In this document: positions 1 through 7,855 of the stretch, in pieces
Layout of the letters: every line of letters begins with the position of its first letter
Position numbering within the stretch: the first letter of the stretch is position 1
Assembly: GCA_020852655.1 (NCBI GenBank)
Contig: JADZAI010000009.1
Location: 17,185-81,184, forward strand
Direction of reading: 5' to 3'
Source of the DNA: Alphaproteobacteria bacterium
GTDB lineage: Bacteria > Pseudomonadota > Alphaproteobacteria > Micropepsales > Micropepsaceae
DNA: 64,000 nt
Notes under the pieces: model-generated
Databases searched by the model: none
Told to the model about the DNA's origin: nothing
The model's input: the letters and a program-made list of their open reading frames with translations, nothing else
Made by a program: the position numbers and the translations under genes

Positions 1-146
1 AAGGTGTCGACGCCGCGGCGGCGGCTTTCGGCCGCGGCGGCCCACAAATGCTCGCGCGCCCGGTCGGCCTCGGCGGCGCCGAGCACGCCGGGCACGATGC
101 AATAGCCATCTTCGGTGAGCTGTTTCCGGGCGGCTGAAATGTCCAT
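1..146 (-). CDS. PhyH-like (phytanoyl-CoA dioxygenase family) protein, N-terminal fragment
   Basis: The first 48 codons of a minus-strand gene that runs off the left edge. The start ATG is at 146-144 with a purine-rich stretch just upstream. The peptide opens with MDISAARKQLTEDGYCIVPG, the typical opening of PhyH-type Fe(II)/2-oxoglutarate dioxygenases, where a short helix precedes a DGY-x-hydrophobic-x-G strand. Such enzymes hydroxylate small carbon substrates, but the iron-binding HxD...H residues lie outside the window, so activity and substrate cannot be judged. It follows the TPR gene at 210-764 on the same strand with a 63-base gap and may share its transcript. The family call rests on a short N-terminus only. 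Confidence 0.55.
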   Translation of the reverse strand, partial: MDISAARKQLTEDGYCIVPGVLGAAEADRAREHLWAAAAESRRRGVDT

Positions 147-209
147 GGTCCTGGGTTCCCTGGCGGTCTTCTGGGCTGCCCGGAAATTAATACGCCGTTC
201 TACTTCACG

Positions 210-764
210 TCAAATCCGCTGTCCGGCGATCTTGCGGCGGAGGGTTTCCGCCTGGGTCCGGATTTCGCCGAGCGAGGGATTGATTTTGAGCGCCGCGTCG
301 AAGGCGGCGAGCGCCGCCTTGGCGTTGCCGAGGCCCATCATGATCTGGCCGAGGCCGGCGAGCGCCGCGAAATGGCGCGGCTCCAGCGCCAGGGCGTGCT
401 CGATATCCTTGATCGCCGCGTCGGTCTCCTCGCGCATGACGCGGAGCGTGGCGCGGGTCGCCCAGCCTTCGGCGAAATCGGGATCGAGGGCGATCAGCGT
501 GTCGAGCAGGGTGAGCGCGGTGTCGAGATCGCCCGCCTCGGCGACGCTGGAGCTGCGGTCGAGCAGCAGCGCGGTGGTCGGGCTCTTCGCCTCGTTCCAG
601 ATGCGCCAGATCTCCTCCTCGATCGGCGTCGCGGCCCGCTCCGACTTGGTTTCGGAGAGCGCCTTGAAGAGCTCGTCGAGGCGCGGGTCTTTCTGGTCGG
701 CCAAAGCGGGCGGCACGACGGCGCAGGCGGCGAGCAGAAGGGCGGCGATACGCATGGTAGCCAT
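210..764 (-). CDS. Secreted/periplasmic tetratricopeptide-repeat protein
   Basis: 184 residues. A Sec signal peptide is visible (MRIAALLLAACAVVPPALA, cleavage likely after ALA). The mature part carries about three TPR units: around residues 65-95, 97-130 (WATRATLRV ... AIEHALALEPR) and 131-165 (HFAALAGLGQIM ... AFDAALKINP). TPR units are protein-protein docking surfaces, so this is probably a periplasmic scaffold; no catalytic motif is seen. It lies 26 bases downstream of glcF on the same strand and may be co-transcribed with glcDEF, though nothing ties it to glycolate metabolism. A second in-frame ATG three codons later (755) is an equally good start and fits the signal peptide slightly better. 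Confidence 0.75.
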   Translation of the reverse strand: MATMRIAALLLAACAVVPPALADQKDPRLDELFKALSETKSERAATPIEEEIWRIWNEAKSPTTALLLDRSSSVAEAGDLDTALTLLDTLIALDPDFAEGWATRATLRVMREETDAAIKDIEHALALEPRHFAALAGLGQIMMGLGNAKAALAAFDAALKINPSLGEIRTQAETLRRKIAGQRI

Positions 765-790
765 GGCCCTAGCGTAAGGCCGGGGCGAAT

Positions 791-2080
791 TCATGGCAAA
801 GGCGAAAGCCGCTCGGGCTTCGGGCCGCCGGAAGCCCAGTCGAGCAGTTCGACCGTGTGGAGCATCGCCACCCCGGCGACGGCACGCAGATGTTCGAGGC
901 AGCCGATATTGCCGGAGACGATCACCTGCGGCGCGCGCTCGGTGAGCGCCGCCATCTTGCGGGACCGCAATTCGCCGGACATTTCGGGCTGGAGCAGGCT
1001 GTAATGGCCGGCCGAGCCGCAGCACAGATGCCCGTCGCGGACGGGGACGAGCGCGAAGCCGGCCTCGGCCAGCAGGCGTTCCGAGAGGCCCGACAGGCGC
1101 TGGCCGTGCTGCATCGAGCAGGCGGCGTGATAGGCGACGCGGAGCTCTTCCGGCGCCTTGCCGGCATAGCCGAGTTCGGCCAGCACCTCGGTCACGTCGC
1201 GCACCAGCGGCGCGAGCTTCCTGGTGCGGAAGGCGTAGCCGGGGTCGCGGCCGAGGAGGTGGCCGTAATCCTTGAGCTGCGCCCCGCAGCCGGAGGCGGT
1301 CGAGACGATGCGGTCGACGCCCGCGCCTTCGTGCAGCTTCCACCAGGCCGAGACATTGGCACGGGCGTAGCGCTTCGCGGAGGCTTCGAGGCCGAGGTGA
1401 TGGTTCAGCGCGCCGCAGCAGCCGCCGCCTTTGGTCACCACGACCTCGGCGCCGAAGCGGGTAAGCAGGCGGATGGCGGCGTGGTCGATCGCCGGGTCGA
1501 GCACCTGCTGGACGCAACCGCGATGCAGCGCGACGCGCAGCTTGCGCTGGCCTTCGGCGGGGTAGGTCGCCGGCTTGGGCGGCGTCTCCGTGGGGGCGCG
1601 GGCGGGGGCCAGGGCCGCCATGCGCTGGAACGGCCCCGGCAGCGCCCAGCCGAGAGGCCCGGCCAGCGGCGCCAGCCGCGCCGCCCAGCGGAAGAGGCGC
1701 GGGCGCGGCAGCACGGCGGCGAGGAAGCTGCGGAACCAGCGCTCGTCGCGCGGGCGCGTGTAGTGCTCGGCGATGTGGCTGCGGGCGCGGTCGACAAGGC
1801 GGGCATAGTCGACGCTGGACGGGCATGTCGTGCGGCAGGAGAGGCACGAGAGGCAGCGGTCGACATGGCGGACGGTGACCTCGGACGGCGCCCCGCCCTT
1901 CTCCAGCATCGCCTGCATGAGCTGGATGCGGCCGCGCGGCCCGTCGCGCTCGTCGGCGAGGATCTGGAAGGTCGGGCAGGTCGCGTTGCACATGCCGCAA
2001 TGCACGCAGGACCGCACCGCACCCGCCGCCTCGGCCATGCCGGGACGGGCGAGCTGGGTTTCGGAGAAATTCGTCCGCAT
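791..2080 (-). CDS. glcF: Glycolate oxidase iron-sulfur subunit GlcF
   Basis: 429 residues. This is the electron-transfer subunit of the membrane-associated glycolate oxidase, which oxidises glycolate to glyoxylate. Two 4Fe-4S cluster motifs lie near the N-terminus: CVHCGMCNATCP (about residues 26-37) and CLSCLSCRTTCP (about 77-88). Two cysteine-rich CCG-type domains follow, with GGCCGAL around residue 220 and HLCCGSAGHYS near 355. Length and order match the family. It is the third gene of a glcD-glcE-glcF operon, separated from glcE by 93 bases that contain a hairpin-forming repeat. Confidence 0.95.
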   Translation of the reverse strand: MRTNFSETQLARPGMAEAAGAVRSCVHCGMCNATCPTFQILADERDGPRGRIQLMQAMLEKGGAPSEVTVRHVDRCLSCLSCRTTCPSSVDYARLVDRARSHIAEHYTRPRDERWFRSFLAAVLPRPRLFRWAARLAPLAGPLGWALPGPFQRMAALAPARAPTETPPKPATYPAEGQRKLRVALHRGCVQQVLDPAIDHAAIRLLTRFGAEVVVTKGGGCCGALNHHLGLEASAKRYARANVSAWWKLHEGAGVDRIVSTASGCGAQLKDYGHLLGRDPGYAFRTRKLAPLVRDVTEVLAELGYAGKAPEELRVAYHAACSMQHGQRLSGLSERLLAEAGFALVPVRDGHLCCGSAGHYSLLQPEMSGELRSRKMAALTERAPQVIVSGNIGCLEHLRAVAGVAMLHTVELLDWASGGPKPERLSPLP

Positions 2081-2128
2081 ACGGAGCTAGCGGCGGGAGG
2101 GAGGAATCATCCCCTCCAGCATATATCG

Positions 2129-2166
2129 TGTCATCCTCCGGCCGCGAAGCGGACCTGGGAATGACA
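2129..2166. repeat. Hairpin-forming extragenic element between glcE and glcF
   Basis: TGTCAT (2129-2134) and ATGACA (2161-2166) are inverted outer arms, and inside them a G/C-rich imperfect stem (GGCCGC/GCGGACC around a GAA turn) completes a hairpin. The form resembles REP-like palindromes common between genes in alphaproteobacteria. In this position it could also act as an mRNA processing or stability hairpin inside the glc transcript. Only one copy was noticed here; genome-wide copy number is needed to call it a true repeat. Confidence 0.4.
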
Positions 2167-2173
2167 GAAGGCG

Positions 2174-3373
2174 TTAGACGCCCTCGTACATGCGGCCGGG
2201 GTTGAAGACCTGCTCGGGGTCGAAGGCGGATTTCACTTCGCGGGTGAGGCGGGCGAGGACTTCGTCCTGGGGCTGGAAGACGCCGTGCGCGGCGCGCTGG
2301 CCTTCGCCGGCGCGGAAGAGCGCGGTCTGGGCGTTGTGGCGGGCGGCGACCGAGCGCACCAGATTGGCGTGCGCATGCGGCGCGTCGTCGAGCACGACGA
2401 AAAGCTGGCCGCCGGCCTGGTCGTACTGGACGGCGTTGGGGCCGATCTCGCCGGCGATCGCCGCGGCGGCGAAGGGCGGCGCCAGGATGCGCCAGACGAC
2501 GCCCGGCTCGCGCGCCACGAGGTCGAGCGCCCCGACACGGCGCCAGAAATCATGGCTGACATTGTCGCCGAGGCGGCGCGCGCCGGCCCGGCGGAAGCGC
2601 TCCATCATCGCCGCGACGCGTTCCTCGACGGCTTCCCTGGCGCCCTCGAAGCGGATCGCGGTGAGGCCCTCCGCGATGCCCAGCGCGCCTTCGAGATGGC
2701 GCGCCAGCTCGCCCGAGAGATGGGCGAGGCCGGTGGCCTCCAGCGGCTCGCCGGCGATGGCCCGCAGCGTGCGCAGGCCCTCCGGCGCGGTGAGGCCGCG
2801 CAGCACGATGGTGTCCTCGCGCTCGGGCGCCGGCAGGACCTTCAGCGTCACGTCGATCAGCGGACCCAGCGTGCCGAACGAGCCGCACATGAGTTTCGGC
2901 AGGTCGTAGCCGGTGACGTTCTTCACCACCGCCCCGCCCGCCTTGTAGCTCTCGCCGAAGCCGTTGACGGCGGTGAAGCCGAGCAGCGCGTCGCGCGGTC
3001 CGCCCGCCTTGAAGCGCCGCGGGCCCGAGACGTCGGCGGCCAGCACGCCGCCGATCGTGCCGCGCCGGTCGGGGGCGCCGAAGAACGGCCCCCAGTCGGG
3101 CGGCTCGAACGGGAGCATCTGCCGGTGCTCGCGCAGCATCATCTCGATGTCGATGAGCGGCGTGCCCGCCTTGACGCGGAGGATCAGCTCTTCCGGCTCG
3201 TAGCGTATGGTGCCGGCGATGCGCGAGATGTCGAGCATGCGGCCCGCATCGACCGGACGGCCGAGCGATTTCTTGGTGTCGCGGCCGCGGATCGCCAGCT
3301 TCTCGCCGTCCGCGATGGCAGCCTTCACGGCTTCTGCCGCTTCCACGGCGCTATAGACCCAGACGACGCTCAT
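2174..3373 (-). CDS. glcE: Glycolate oxidase FAD-binding subunit GlcE
   Basis: 399 residues from the ATG at 3373. This start is chosen because it overlaps the glcD stop in an ATGA arrangement and yields the normal family N-terminus (MSVVWVYSAVEAAEAVKAAI). The N-terminal half is a PCMH-type FAD domain with the expected RGRDTKK segment and a glycine-rich GGVLAADVSGPRR stretch. The C-terminal half ends FNPGRMYEGV, the terminal motif shared by GlcD/GlcE proteins. It forms the three-subunit glycolate oxidase with GlcD and GlcF; GlcE is the shorter, second flavoprotein-like subunit. Confidence 0.93.
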   Translation of the reverse strand: MSVVWVYSAVEAAEAVKAAIADGEKLAIRGRDTKKSLGRPVDAGRMLDISRIAGTIRYEPEELILRVKAGTPLIDIEMMLREHRQMLPFEPPDWGPFFGAPDRRGTIGGVLAADVSGPRRFKAGGPRDALLGFTAVNGFGESYKAGGAVVKNVTGYDLPKLMCGSFGTLGPLIDVTLKVLPAPEREDTIVLRGLTAPEGLRTLRAIAGEPLEATGLAHLSGELARHLEGALGIAEGLTAIRFEGAREAVEERVAAMMERFRRAGARRLGDNVSHDFWRRVGALDLVAREPGVVWRILAPPFAAAAIAGEIGPNAVQYDQAGGQLFVVLDDAPHAHANLVRSVAARHNAQTALFRAGEGQRAAHGVFQPQDEVLARLTREVKSAFDPEQVFNPGRMYEGV

Positions 3374-4854
3374 AGACGCGGCAAATCCGCCCGGCGGAAT
3401 GCGCCGCCATGGACATGCACGCGGCCGAGCTCGGCGCAGGCATGGAGGTGCGGAAACACCTTGCCCGGATTCAACCGGTGCGAGGGGTCGAAGGCGCATT
3501 TCACGCGCAACTGCTGCGCCAGGTCTTCTTCGGCGAACATCACCGGCATCAAATCGCGTTTCTCGATACCGACGCCATGTTCGCCGGTCAGGACGCCGCC
3601 ACATTCGACGCAGAGAGTAAGGATGTCGTTACCAAACGATTCAGCACGTTCCAGATCGCCCGGCTTCATCACGTCGTAGAGGATGAGCGGGTGGAGATTG
3701 CCGTCGCCGGCGTGGAACACGTTGGCGACGGGCAGGCCGTAGATCCGCGAAAGTTCCCCGATGCGGTTGAGGACGCGCGGCAATTCACGGCGCGGGATCG
3801 TGCCGTCCATGCAGAGCATGTCGGGGGCGATGCGGCCGGTCGCCGGGAAGGCGGCCTTGCGCCCGGCCCAGATGGCGAGGCGCTCGGCTTCGCTGGTGCT
3901 GGCGTGGCACGAGGTGGCGCCGCAGTCGGTCGCGATGCGCTCCACCCGGGCGATGAGCGCGGTAACCTCGGCCGCCGTGCCGTCGAGCTCGGCGATCAGG
4001 CAGGCCTCGGCATCGGGATAGCCGGGGCGGCAATAGGCCTCGACCGCCTCGACCGTGAGGCGGTCCATCAGTTCCATGCCGGCCGGGATGATGCCGGCGG
4101 CGATGACGGCGGCGACGCAGGCCCCGGCCGATTCGATCGACGGAAAGCCGAGCAGCAGCGCCCGGGCGACCGGCGGGCGCGGCAGGATGCGGACCGTCAC
4201 CTCGGTGACGACGCCGAGCAGGCCCTCCGACCCGGTGACGAGGCCGAGCAGGTCATAGCCCGACGGCGCGCCCGCCTTGCCGCCGATCCGGGCGATGTCG
4301 CCGTCGATGAGCGCGATCTCGACGCCCAGCAGATTGTTGGTGGTGATGCCGTATTTGAGGCAGTGGATGCCGCCCGAATTCTCCGCGACGTTGCCGCCGA
4401 TCGAGCAGGCGAGCTGGCTGGAGGGATCGGGCGCGTAATAGAAGCCGCGGTCCTCCACCGCCTTGGTGATCGCCAGATTGGTGACGCCGGGCTGCACCAC
4501 GGCGCAGCGATTCTCGTAGTCGATCTCGAGGATGCGGTTGAGCCGGGAGGTGACGAGCAGAATGCCGTCGCCGAGCGGGATCGAACCGCCCGAGAGCGAG
4601 GTGCCGGCACCGCGCGGCACGACGTTGACGCCTTGGTCGCGGCAGAAGCGCAGGATGCGCGCGACCTCGCCGGTATCGGCGGGCAGCACCGCGGCGAGCG
4701 GCTTCTGGCGGACGGCGGTGAGTGCATCGCAGTCATAGACGCCGAGGCTGTCGTCGTCGGCGATGACGCTGTCCGGCGGGACGATTTCGCGCAGGCCCGC
4801 GACGATATCGCTGCGGCGGGCGACGATGCTCAGATCTGGCGCGGGCAGGTGCAT
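3370..4854 (-). CDS. glcD: Glycolate oxidase catalytic FAD subunit GlcD
   Basis: 494 residues. An FAD-binding PCMH domain lies in the N-terminal half (PRGAGTSLSGGSIP, then DPSSQLACSIGGNVAENSGG), followed by a C-terminal FAD-linked oxidase domain (HAGDGNLHPLILYD; GEHGVGIEKRDLM), all hallmarks of GlcD/D-lactate dehydrogenase-type enzymes. Adjacent glcE and glcF make glycolate the likely substrate. It is the first gene of the operon; translation of glcE is coupled by a 4-base overlap. It starts eight bases beyond the rpmJ terminator hairpin, so its promoter must lie in or beyond the rpmJ region. Confidence 0.95.
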   Translation of the reverse strand: MHLPAPDLSIVARRSDIVAGLREIVPPDSVIADDDSLGVYDCDALTAVRQKPLAAVLPADTGEVARILRFCRDQGVNVVPRGAGTSLSGGSIPLGDGILLVTSRLNRILEIDYENRCAVVQPGVTNLAITKAVEDRGFYYAPDPSSQLACSIGGNVAENSGGIHCLKYGITTNNLLGVEIALIDGDIARIGGKAGAPSGYDLLGLVTGSEGLLGVVTEVTVRILPRPPVARALLLGFPSIESAGACVAAVIAAGIIPAGMELMDRLTVEAVEAYCRPGYPDAEACLIAELDGTAAEVTALIARVERIATDCGATSCHASTSEAERLAIWAGRKAAFPATGRIAPDMLCMDGTIPRRELPRVLNRIGELSRIYGLPVANVFHAGDGNLHPLILYDVMKPGDLERAESFGNDILTLCVECGGVLTGEHGVGIEKRDLMPVMFAEEDLAQQLRVKCAFDPSHRLNPGKVFPHLHACAELGRVHVHGGAFRRADLPRL

Positions 4855-4861
4855 GAATCAA

Positions 4862-4888
4862 AATGGCGGCGAGAGGCTCGCCGCCATT
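4862..4888 (-). terminator. Rho-independent terminator of rpmJ
   Basis: A perfect 12-base inverted repeat (4862-4873 and 4877-4888) around a three-base loop. Read on the minus strand, the stem is followed by TTTGATT, giving a short U-tract. It lies 24 bases past the rpmJ stop and just before glcD, so it should end the rpmJ transcript or reduce read-through into glcDEF. Confidence 0.75.
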
Positions 4889-4911
4889 CTAGTTCGGTCT
4901 GTGCCCGAGGG

Positions 4912-5037
4912 TCAGCCCTGACGCGCCTTGAAGCGCGGGTTCTTCTTGTTGATGACGTAGACGCGGCCCTTGCGGCGGACGACGCGGCAATTCTTGTCGC
5001 GCGCCTTGAGCGACTTGAGCGAGTTGCGAACCTTCAT
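4912..5037 (-). CDS. rpmJ: 50S ribosomal protein L36
   Basis: 41 residues, starting [20 protein letters not shown] and ending RFKARQG. This is the alphaproteobacterial L36 pattern: the [10 protein letters not shown] opening, the [10 protein letters not shown] core and the FKARQG end. L36 is a small protein of the large ribosomal subunit. It lacks the four-residue zinc ligand set of zinc-binding L36 proteins (only one Cys, residue 17). It is monocistronic by appearance, with its own terminator. Confidence 0.97.
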   Translation of the reverse strand: MKVRNSLKSLKARDKNCRVVRRKGRVYVINKKNPRFKARQG

Positions 5038-5148
5038 GGGGCCTGCCCTTCGTGGTTGGATCGGGCCCCAGGAGCCCAAAGCCTGAATTTGAGGGCGCAG
5101 CGTTTACCCGCGCAGGGCATGGAAGTCAACGCGCGACGCGGTCCAAAA

Positions 5149-5484
5149 TCAGCCCAGAATCTGGCCAATAACCCGCTTCAGCGCCGCTTCGTCAGGCGAG
5201 GCAAGCCGGCCCAACATGCGAATGACCAGAGATTGCTCGATTGTCGTGAAGATCGGCTTGACGGCTGAAGGCTTGAGAAGTCCAGCGCCCTTCCAGTCAG
5301 CAACCCACGTTTCACCAAGCGAGGCGCTCGGCCGCATCTGCGAAGTGACCGCCATGAGTACGACATCCGCCTTGGCGACATTGTAGGCACGGCTGGAAAC
5401 AACGACGGCAGGTCGCTTCTTGGACGCGGTTTGATCGGTAAACGGAAAGGGAACGAGGACGATGTCGCCAAACTCAAAGGGCAT
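5149..5484 (-). CDS. MazF/PemK-family endoribonuclease toxin
   Basis: 111 residues from ATG 5484. The start matches the family: MPFEFGDIVLVPFPFTD, then KKRPAVVVSS, the conserved G-D-I-V-x-V-x-F-P and RPAVVV strands of the PemK/MazF fold. These toxins cleave mRNA and are neutralised by a protein antitoxin encoded just upstream. Its start overlaps the end of the upstream antitoxin ORF by 11 bases, typical of co-translated toxin-antitoxin pairs. The fold is confident; RNase activity and target sequence are inferred. Confidence 0.82.
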   Translation of the reverse strand: MPFEFGDIVLVPFPFTDQTASKKRPAVVVSSRAYNVAKADVVLMAVTSQMRPSASLGETWVADWKGAGLLKPSAVKPIFTTIEQSLVIRMLGRLASPDEAALKRVIGQILG

Positions 5485-5671
5485 CGTAGGCGTCGTCGTC
5501 GGGGTTTCCCCAAACGGCTGCGAAGGCCGGGGCGCTTGCTTCCGCAAAGCCTTTGGCGAGCGCGCGATCCTGGCTCCGCGCAACGAGGAAATCGATAAAG
5601 TCCTCGACTTCGTCTATCCGGTCTTCCGGCAGTGCCTTGATCTTTTCGATGAGCGAGACCGACCTCGCCAT
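5474..5671 (-). CDS. Putative antitoxin paired with the MazF-like toxin
   Basis: 65 residues from ATG 5671 (MARSVSLIEKIKALPEDRID). An upstream in-frame start at 5737 is possible but would add an unrelated arginine-rich stretch. The peptide has the short helical I-x-x-L-P-x-x-x-x-x-E-V-x-D-F-I-D-F-L pattern of DUF2281-like antitoxins, followed by an acidic C-terminal tail (NPDDDAYDAL) suited to wrapping a toxin. It lies immediately upstream of, and overlaps, the toxin gene. No DNA-binding domain is obvious. Confidence 0.7.
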   Translation of the reverse strand: MARSVSLIEKIKALPEDRIDEVEDFIDFLVARSQDRALAKGFAEASAPAFAAVWGNPDDDAYDAL

Positions 5672-5760
5672 AAGGAACTCCTGAAATTGGCTGATCCCTT
5701 GACGCTTGATCCTACCGGATACCCCACGCGACACCAAATCCGCCTAACGCCGGCCCAGCC

Positions 5761-6312
5761 ATGATTCGCCTCGCCCTTGCCGAAGACGCCGCGGCCATTC
5801 AGGCCATTTATGCGCCGAACGTGGAGAAAACCGCGATTTCCTTCGAGACCGAGGTGCCGTCGGTTGCGGAGATGGCGGCACGGATCGGCAAGACGCTGCC
5901 GCACTGGCCGTGGCTGGTGGACGAGAAGGACGGGGCGATCCGGGGCTATGTCTATGCCGGCCAGCATCGCACCCGCGCCGCCTATCGCTGGAGCGTCGAC
6001 ACGACGGCTTACGTAGCGGAATACGCGCAGGGCCAAGGGGTCGGCAAGCGGCTCTACCAGGTGCTTTTCGAGCTGCTGCGCGCCCAGGGCTATACTCGGG
6101 CCTTTGCCGGCATCACCGAGCCCAACGCGGCGAGCCAGGCCCTGCACCGGTCGGCCGGCTTCGTCCCGGTCGGCGTCTACGGCCAAGTCGGCTACAAGCT
6201 GGGCGCCTGGCACGATGTCGGCTGGTGGCAGCTCGACCTCGGGTCGCCGCCGGGCATCCCGCCGGAGCCGGTACCGCTCGATGCGCTGAACCTGCCCGAG
6301 GCCTGGGTCTGA
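5761..6312 (+). CDS. GNAT N-acetyltransferase, phosphinothricin acetyltransferase-like
   Basis: 183 residues, a complete single GNAT domain. The N-terminus (IRLALAEDAAAIQAIYAPNV...TAISFETE) and the acetyl-CoA P-loop (QGQGVGKRLYQ, about residues 89-99) match the Pat/Bar/YncA subgroup, which acetylates phosphinothricin, methionine sulfone or similar amino-acid-like substrates. The late VGVYGQVGYKLGAWHDVGWWQ stretch is also characteristic of that subgroup. The real substrate cannot be read from sequence. It is followed closely by a small membrane protein gene and two lytic transglycosylases on the same strand. Confidence 0.85.
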   Translation: MIRLALAEDAAAIQAIYAPNVEKTAISFETEVPSVAEMAARIGKTLPHWPWLVDEKDGAIRGYVYAGQHRTRAAYRWSVDTTAYVAEYAQGQGVGKRLYQVLFELLRAQGYTRAFAGITEPNAASQALHRSAGFVPVGVYGQVGYKLGAWHDVGWWQLDLGSPPGIPPEPVPLDALNLPEAWV

Positions 6313-6345
6313 CCGCCCGATTCACCTGCCGTTAAGGATGATTGC

Positions 6346-6561
6346 GTGATCGAACTGGAGTGGTGGCCGACCCTGATCGTGCTGAGCGTTGCCGCCGCGA
6401 TCCTGCTGTGGTCGCGTCAGGTTTCGCTGCGCCCGCCCGACCCCAACCGGCCGCGCCTGCTCAATCACGGCGCCGTGCAACTGTTCGCGCTGATTCTTGC
6501 GGTCCTGATGCTCGTGCATGTCGTGACGCTGATTGCCGGACGCCCAATCACCGGACGATGA
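6346..6561 (+). CDS. Small two-helix membrane protein of unknown function
   Basis: 71 residues from GTG 6346, with AAGGA (6334-6338) as ribosome-binding site. Two hydrophobic helices are visible, about residues 7-22 (WPTLIVLSVAAAILLW) and 47-63 (LFALILAVLMLVHVVTLI), joined by a short proline/arginine-rich loop. No family is recognised. It ends ten bases before the lytic transglycosylase gene starts and is probably in the same operon, so a cell-envelope role is a reasonable guess. Confidence 0.65.
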   Translation: MIELEWWPTLIVLSVAAAILLWSRQVSLRPPDPNRPRLLNHGAVQLFALILAVLMLVHVVTLIAGRPITGR

Positions 6562-6571
6562 GGACCTGAAG

Positions 6572-7855
6572 ATGCGCCTGCTCGCCCTGCCCTTGCTGCT
6601 GCTCCTCGGCGCCTGCGCTTCGACGCCGGTTGCGCCGCCTGTGCCGGAATCGGAGGCCTCGCGGCCCCTGCCGTCGCAGAGCCCCGCCTTCCCGAGCGGC
6701 GCTTCCATCGCCAATCCAACCGAATCGGGCTTCCAGGCCTATCTGGAGGATCTGGGGGCGCGCGCGAGGGCGCAGGGCATCTCGGACGCGACCTGGCAGC
6801 GCACCATGCGCGGCGTGCATCTCAACATGAAGTCGATCAGCCTCTCCGGCGGCGCTTCGGGCGGCATGGGCCGCATCTCGAAATATCTGGAGCGGGTGAC
6901 GCCGGCGCAGATCCAGCGCGGCCAGGCCAGGATGGCCGAGAACGCCGCGCTGCTGCGCAGGGTCGAGCGCGAGACGGGCGTCGATCCCGCTGCGATCGCC
7001 TCGATCTGGGGCAACGAGACGAGCTACGGCAGTGTGCTCGGCACCTTCTATGTGCCCGAGGCGCTGGCGAGCCTCGCCTATGAGGGCCGCCGGCGCGCCT
7101 TCTTCGAGGCCGAGCTGATGGCGTCGCTGCAATTGATGCAGCGCGGGCTGATCACCCGCGAGGAACTGGTCGGCTCCTATGCCGGGGCGCTGGGCCAGGT
7201 GCAGTTCATGCCCTCCAACATCCTGAAGCTGGGCGTCGACGGCGACGGCGACGGCGAGCGCGACATCCGCAACTCGCTGGCCGATGCCTTTGCGAGCTGC
7301 GCCAATTATCTGAAGGCGCATGGCTGGCGGCCCGGACAGCCCTGGCTCGCGGAAGCACGTCTGCCGTCCGGCTTCCGCTGGGAGACCGCCGGACCCGACA
7401 TCACCAAGAGCGCGGCCGAGTGGGACGCGATGGGCGTGCGCACGGTGAGCGGCGCGAAGCTGTCGTCGCTGGTGCCGGCAGGGGCGCCGGTGTCGATCCT
7501 GCTGCCGATGGGCTATCGCGGCATCGCGCTGATCGCCTTCGAGAATTACCGGCGCTTCCTCGACTACAACCCCTCGCAGTCCTATGCGGTCGCGGTCGGC
7601 CACTGGGCCAACCGGCTGAAGGGCGGCGGCAGCTTTGCCGGGTCGTGGCCGGAGAGCGGCGGCATGACGGCGAGCGATCTGGAGGATCTGCAATCCGCCC
7701 TCCAGCGGCTCGGCTATGACCTCAAGCCCGACGGCCGCTACGGCGACCGGACGCGCGCCGCCATCCGCGCCTATCAGGTGAGCCGGGGCCTGCCCGCCGA
7801 CGGCTACCCCACGCCGGCCCTGCTCCAGCGCCTGCGGGCCGAGGGGGTGTCGTGA
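6572..7855 (+). CDS. MltB-family lytic murein transglycosylase (lipoprotein)
   Basis: 427 residues from ATG 6572, preceded by GAGGA. The N-terminus is a lipoprotein signal (LLLLLGAC, acylated Cys15). The central SLT_2/MltB catalytic domain spans about residues 50-345, with the catalytic Glu at 149 in IWGNETSYGS and the downstream GALGQVQFMPS and DGDGDGERDI motifs of the family. A C-terminal peptidoglycan-binding domain (about 360-425, LQSALQRLGYDLKPDGRYGD) follows. It cleaves the MurNAc-GlcNAc bond in the periplasm, producing anhydromuropeptides. Its stop overlaps the start of a paralogue, suggesting tandem duplication. Confidence 0.93.
   Translation: MRLLALPLLLLLGACASTPVAPPVPESEASRPLPSQSPAFPSGASIANPTESGFQAYLEDLGARARAQGISDATWQRTMRGVHLNMKSISLSGGASGGMGRISKYLERVTPAQIQRGQARMAENAALLRRVERETGVDPAAIASIWGNETSYGSVLGTFYVPEALASLAYEGRRRAFFEAELMASLQLMQRGLITREELVGSYAGALGQVQFMPSNILKLGVDGDGDGERDIRNSLADAFASCANYLKAHGWRPGQPWLAEARLPSGFRWETAGPDITKSAAEWDAMGVRTVSGAKLSSLVPAGAPVSILLPMGYRGIALIAFENYRRFLDYNPSQSYAVAVGHWANRLKGGGSFAGSWPESGGMTASDLEDLQSALQRLGYDLKPDGRYGDRTRAAIRAYQVSRGLPADGYPTPALLQRLRAEGVS

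Noticed and set aside
5038..5148. A small gene or regulatory RNA between rpmJ and the toxin
   Set aside because: No start with ribosome-binding site, no conserved motif and no hairpin beyond background.
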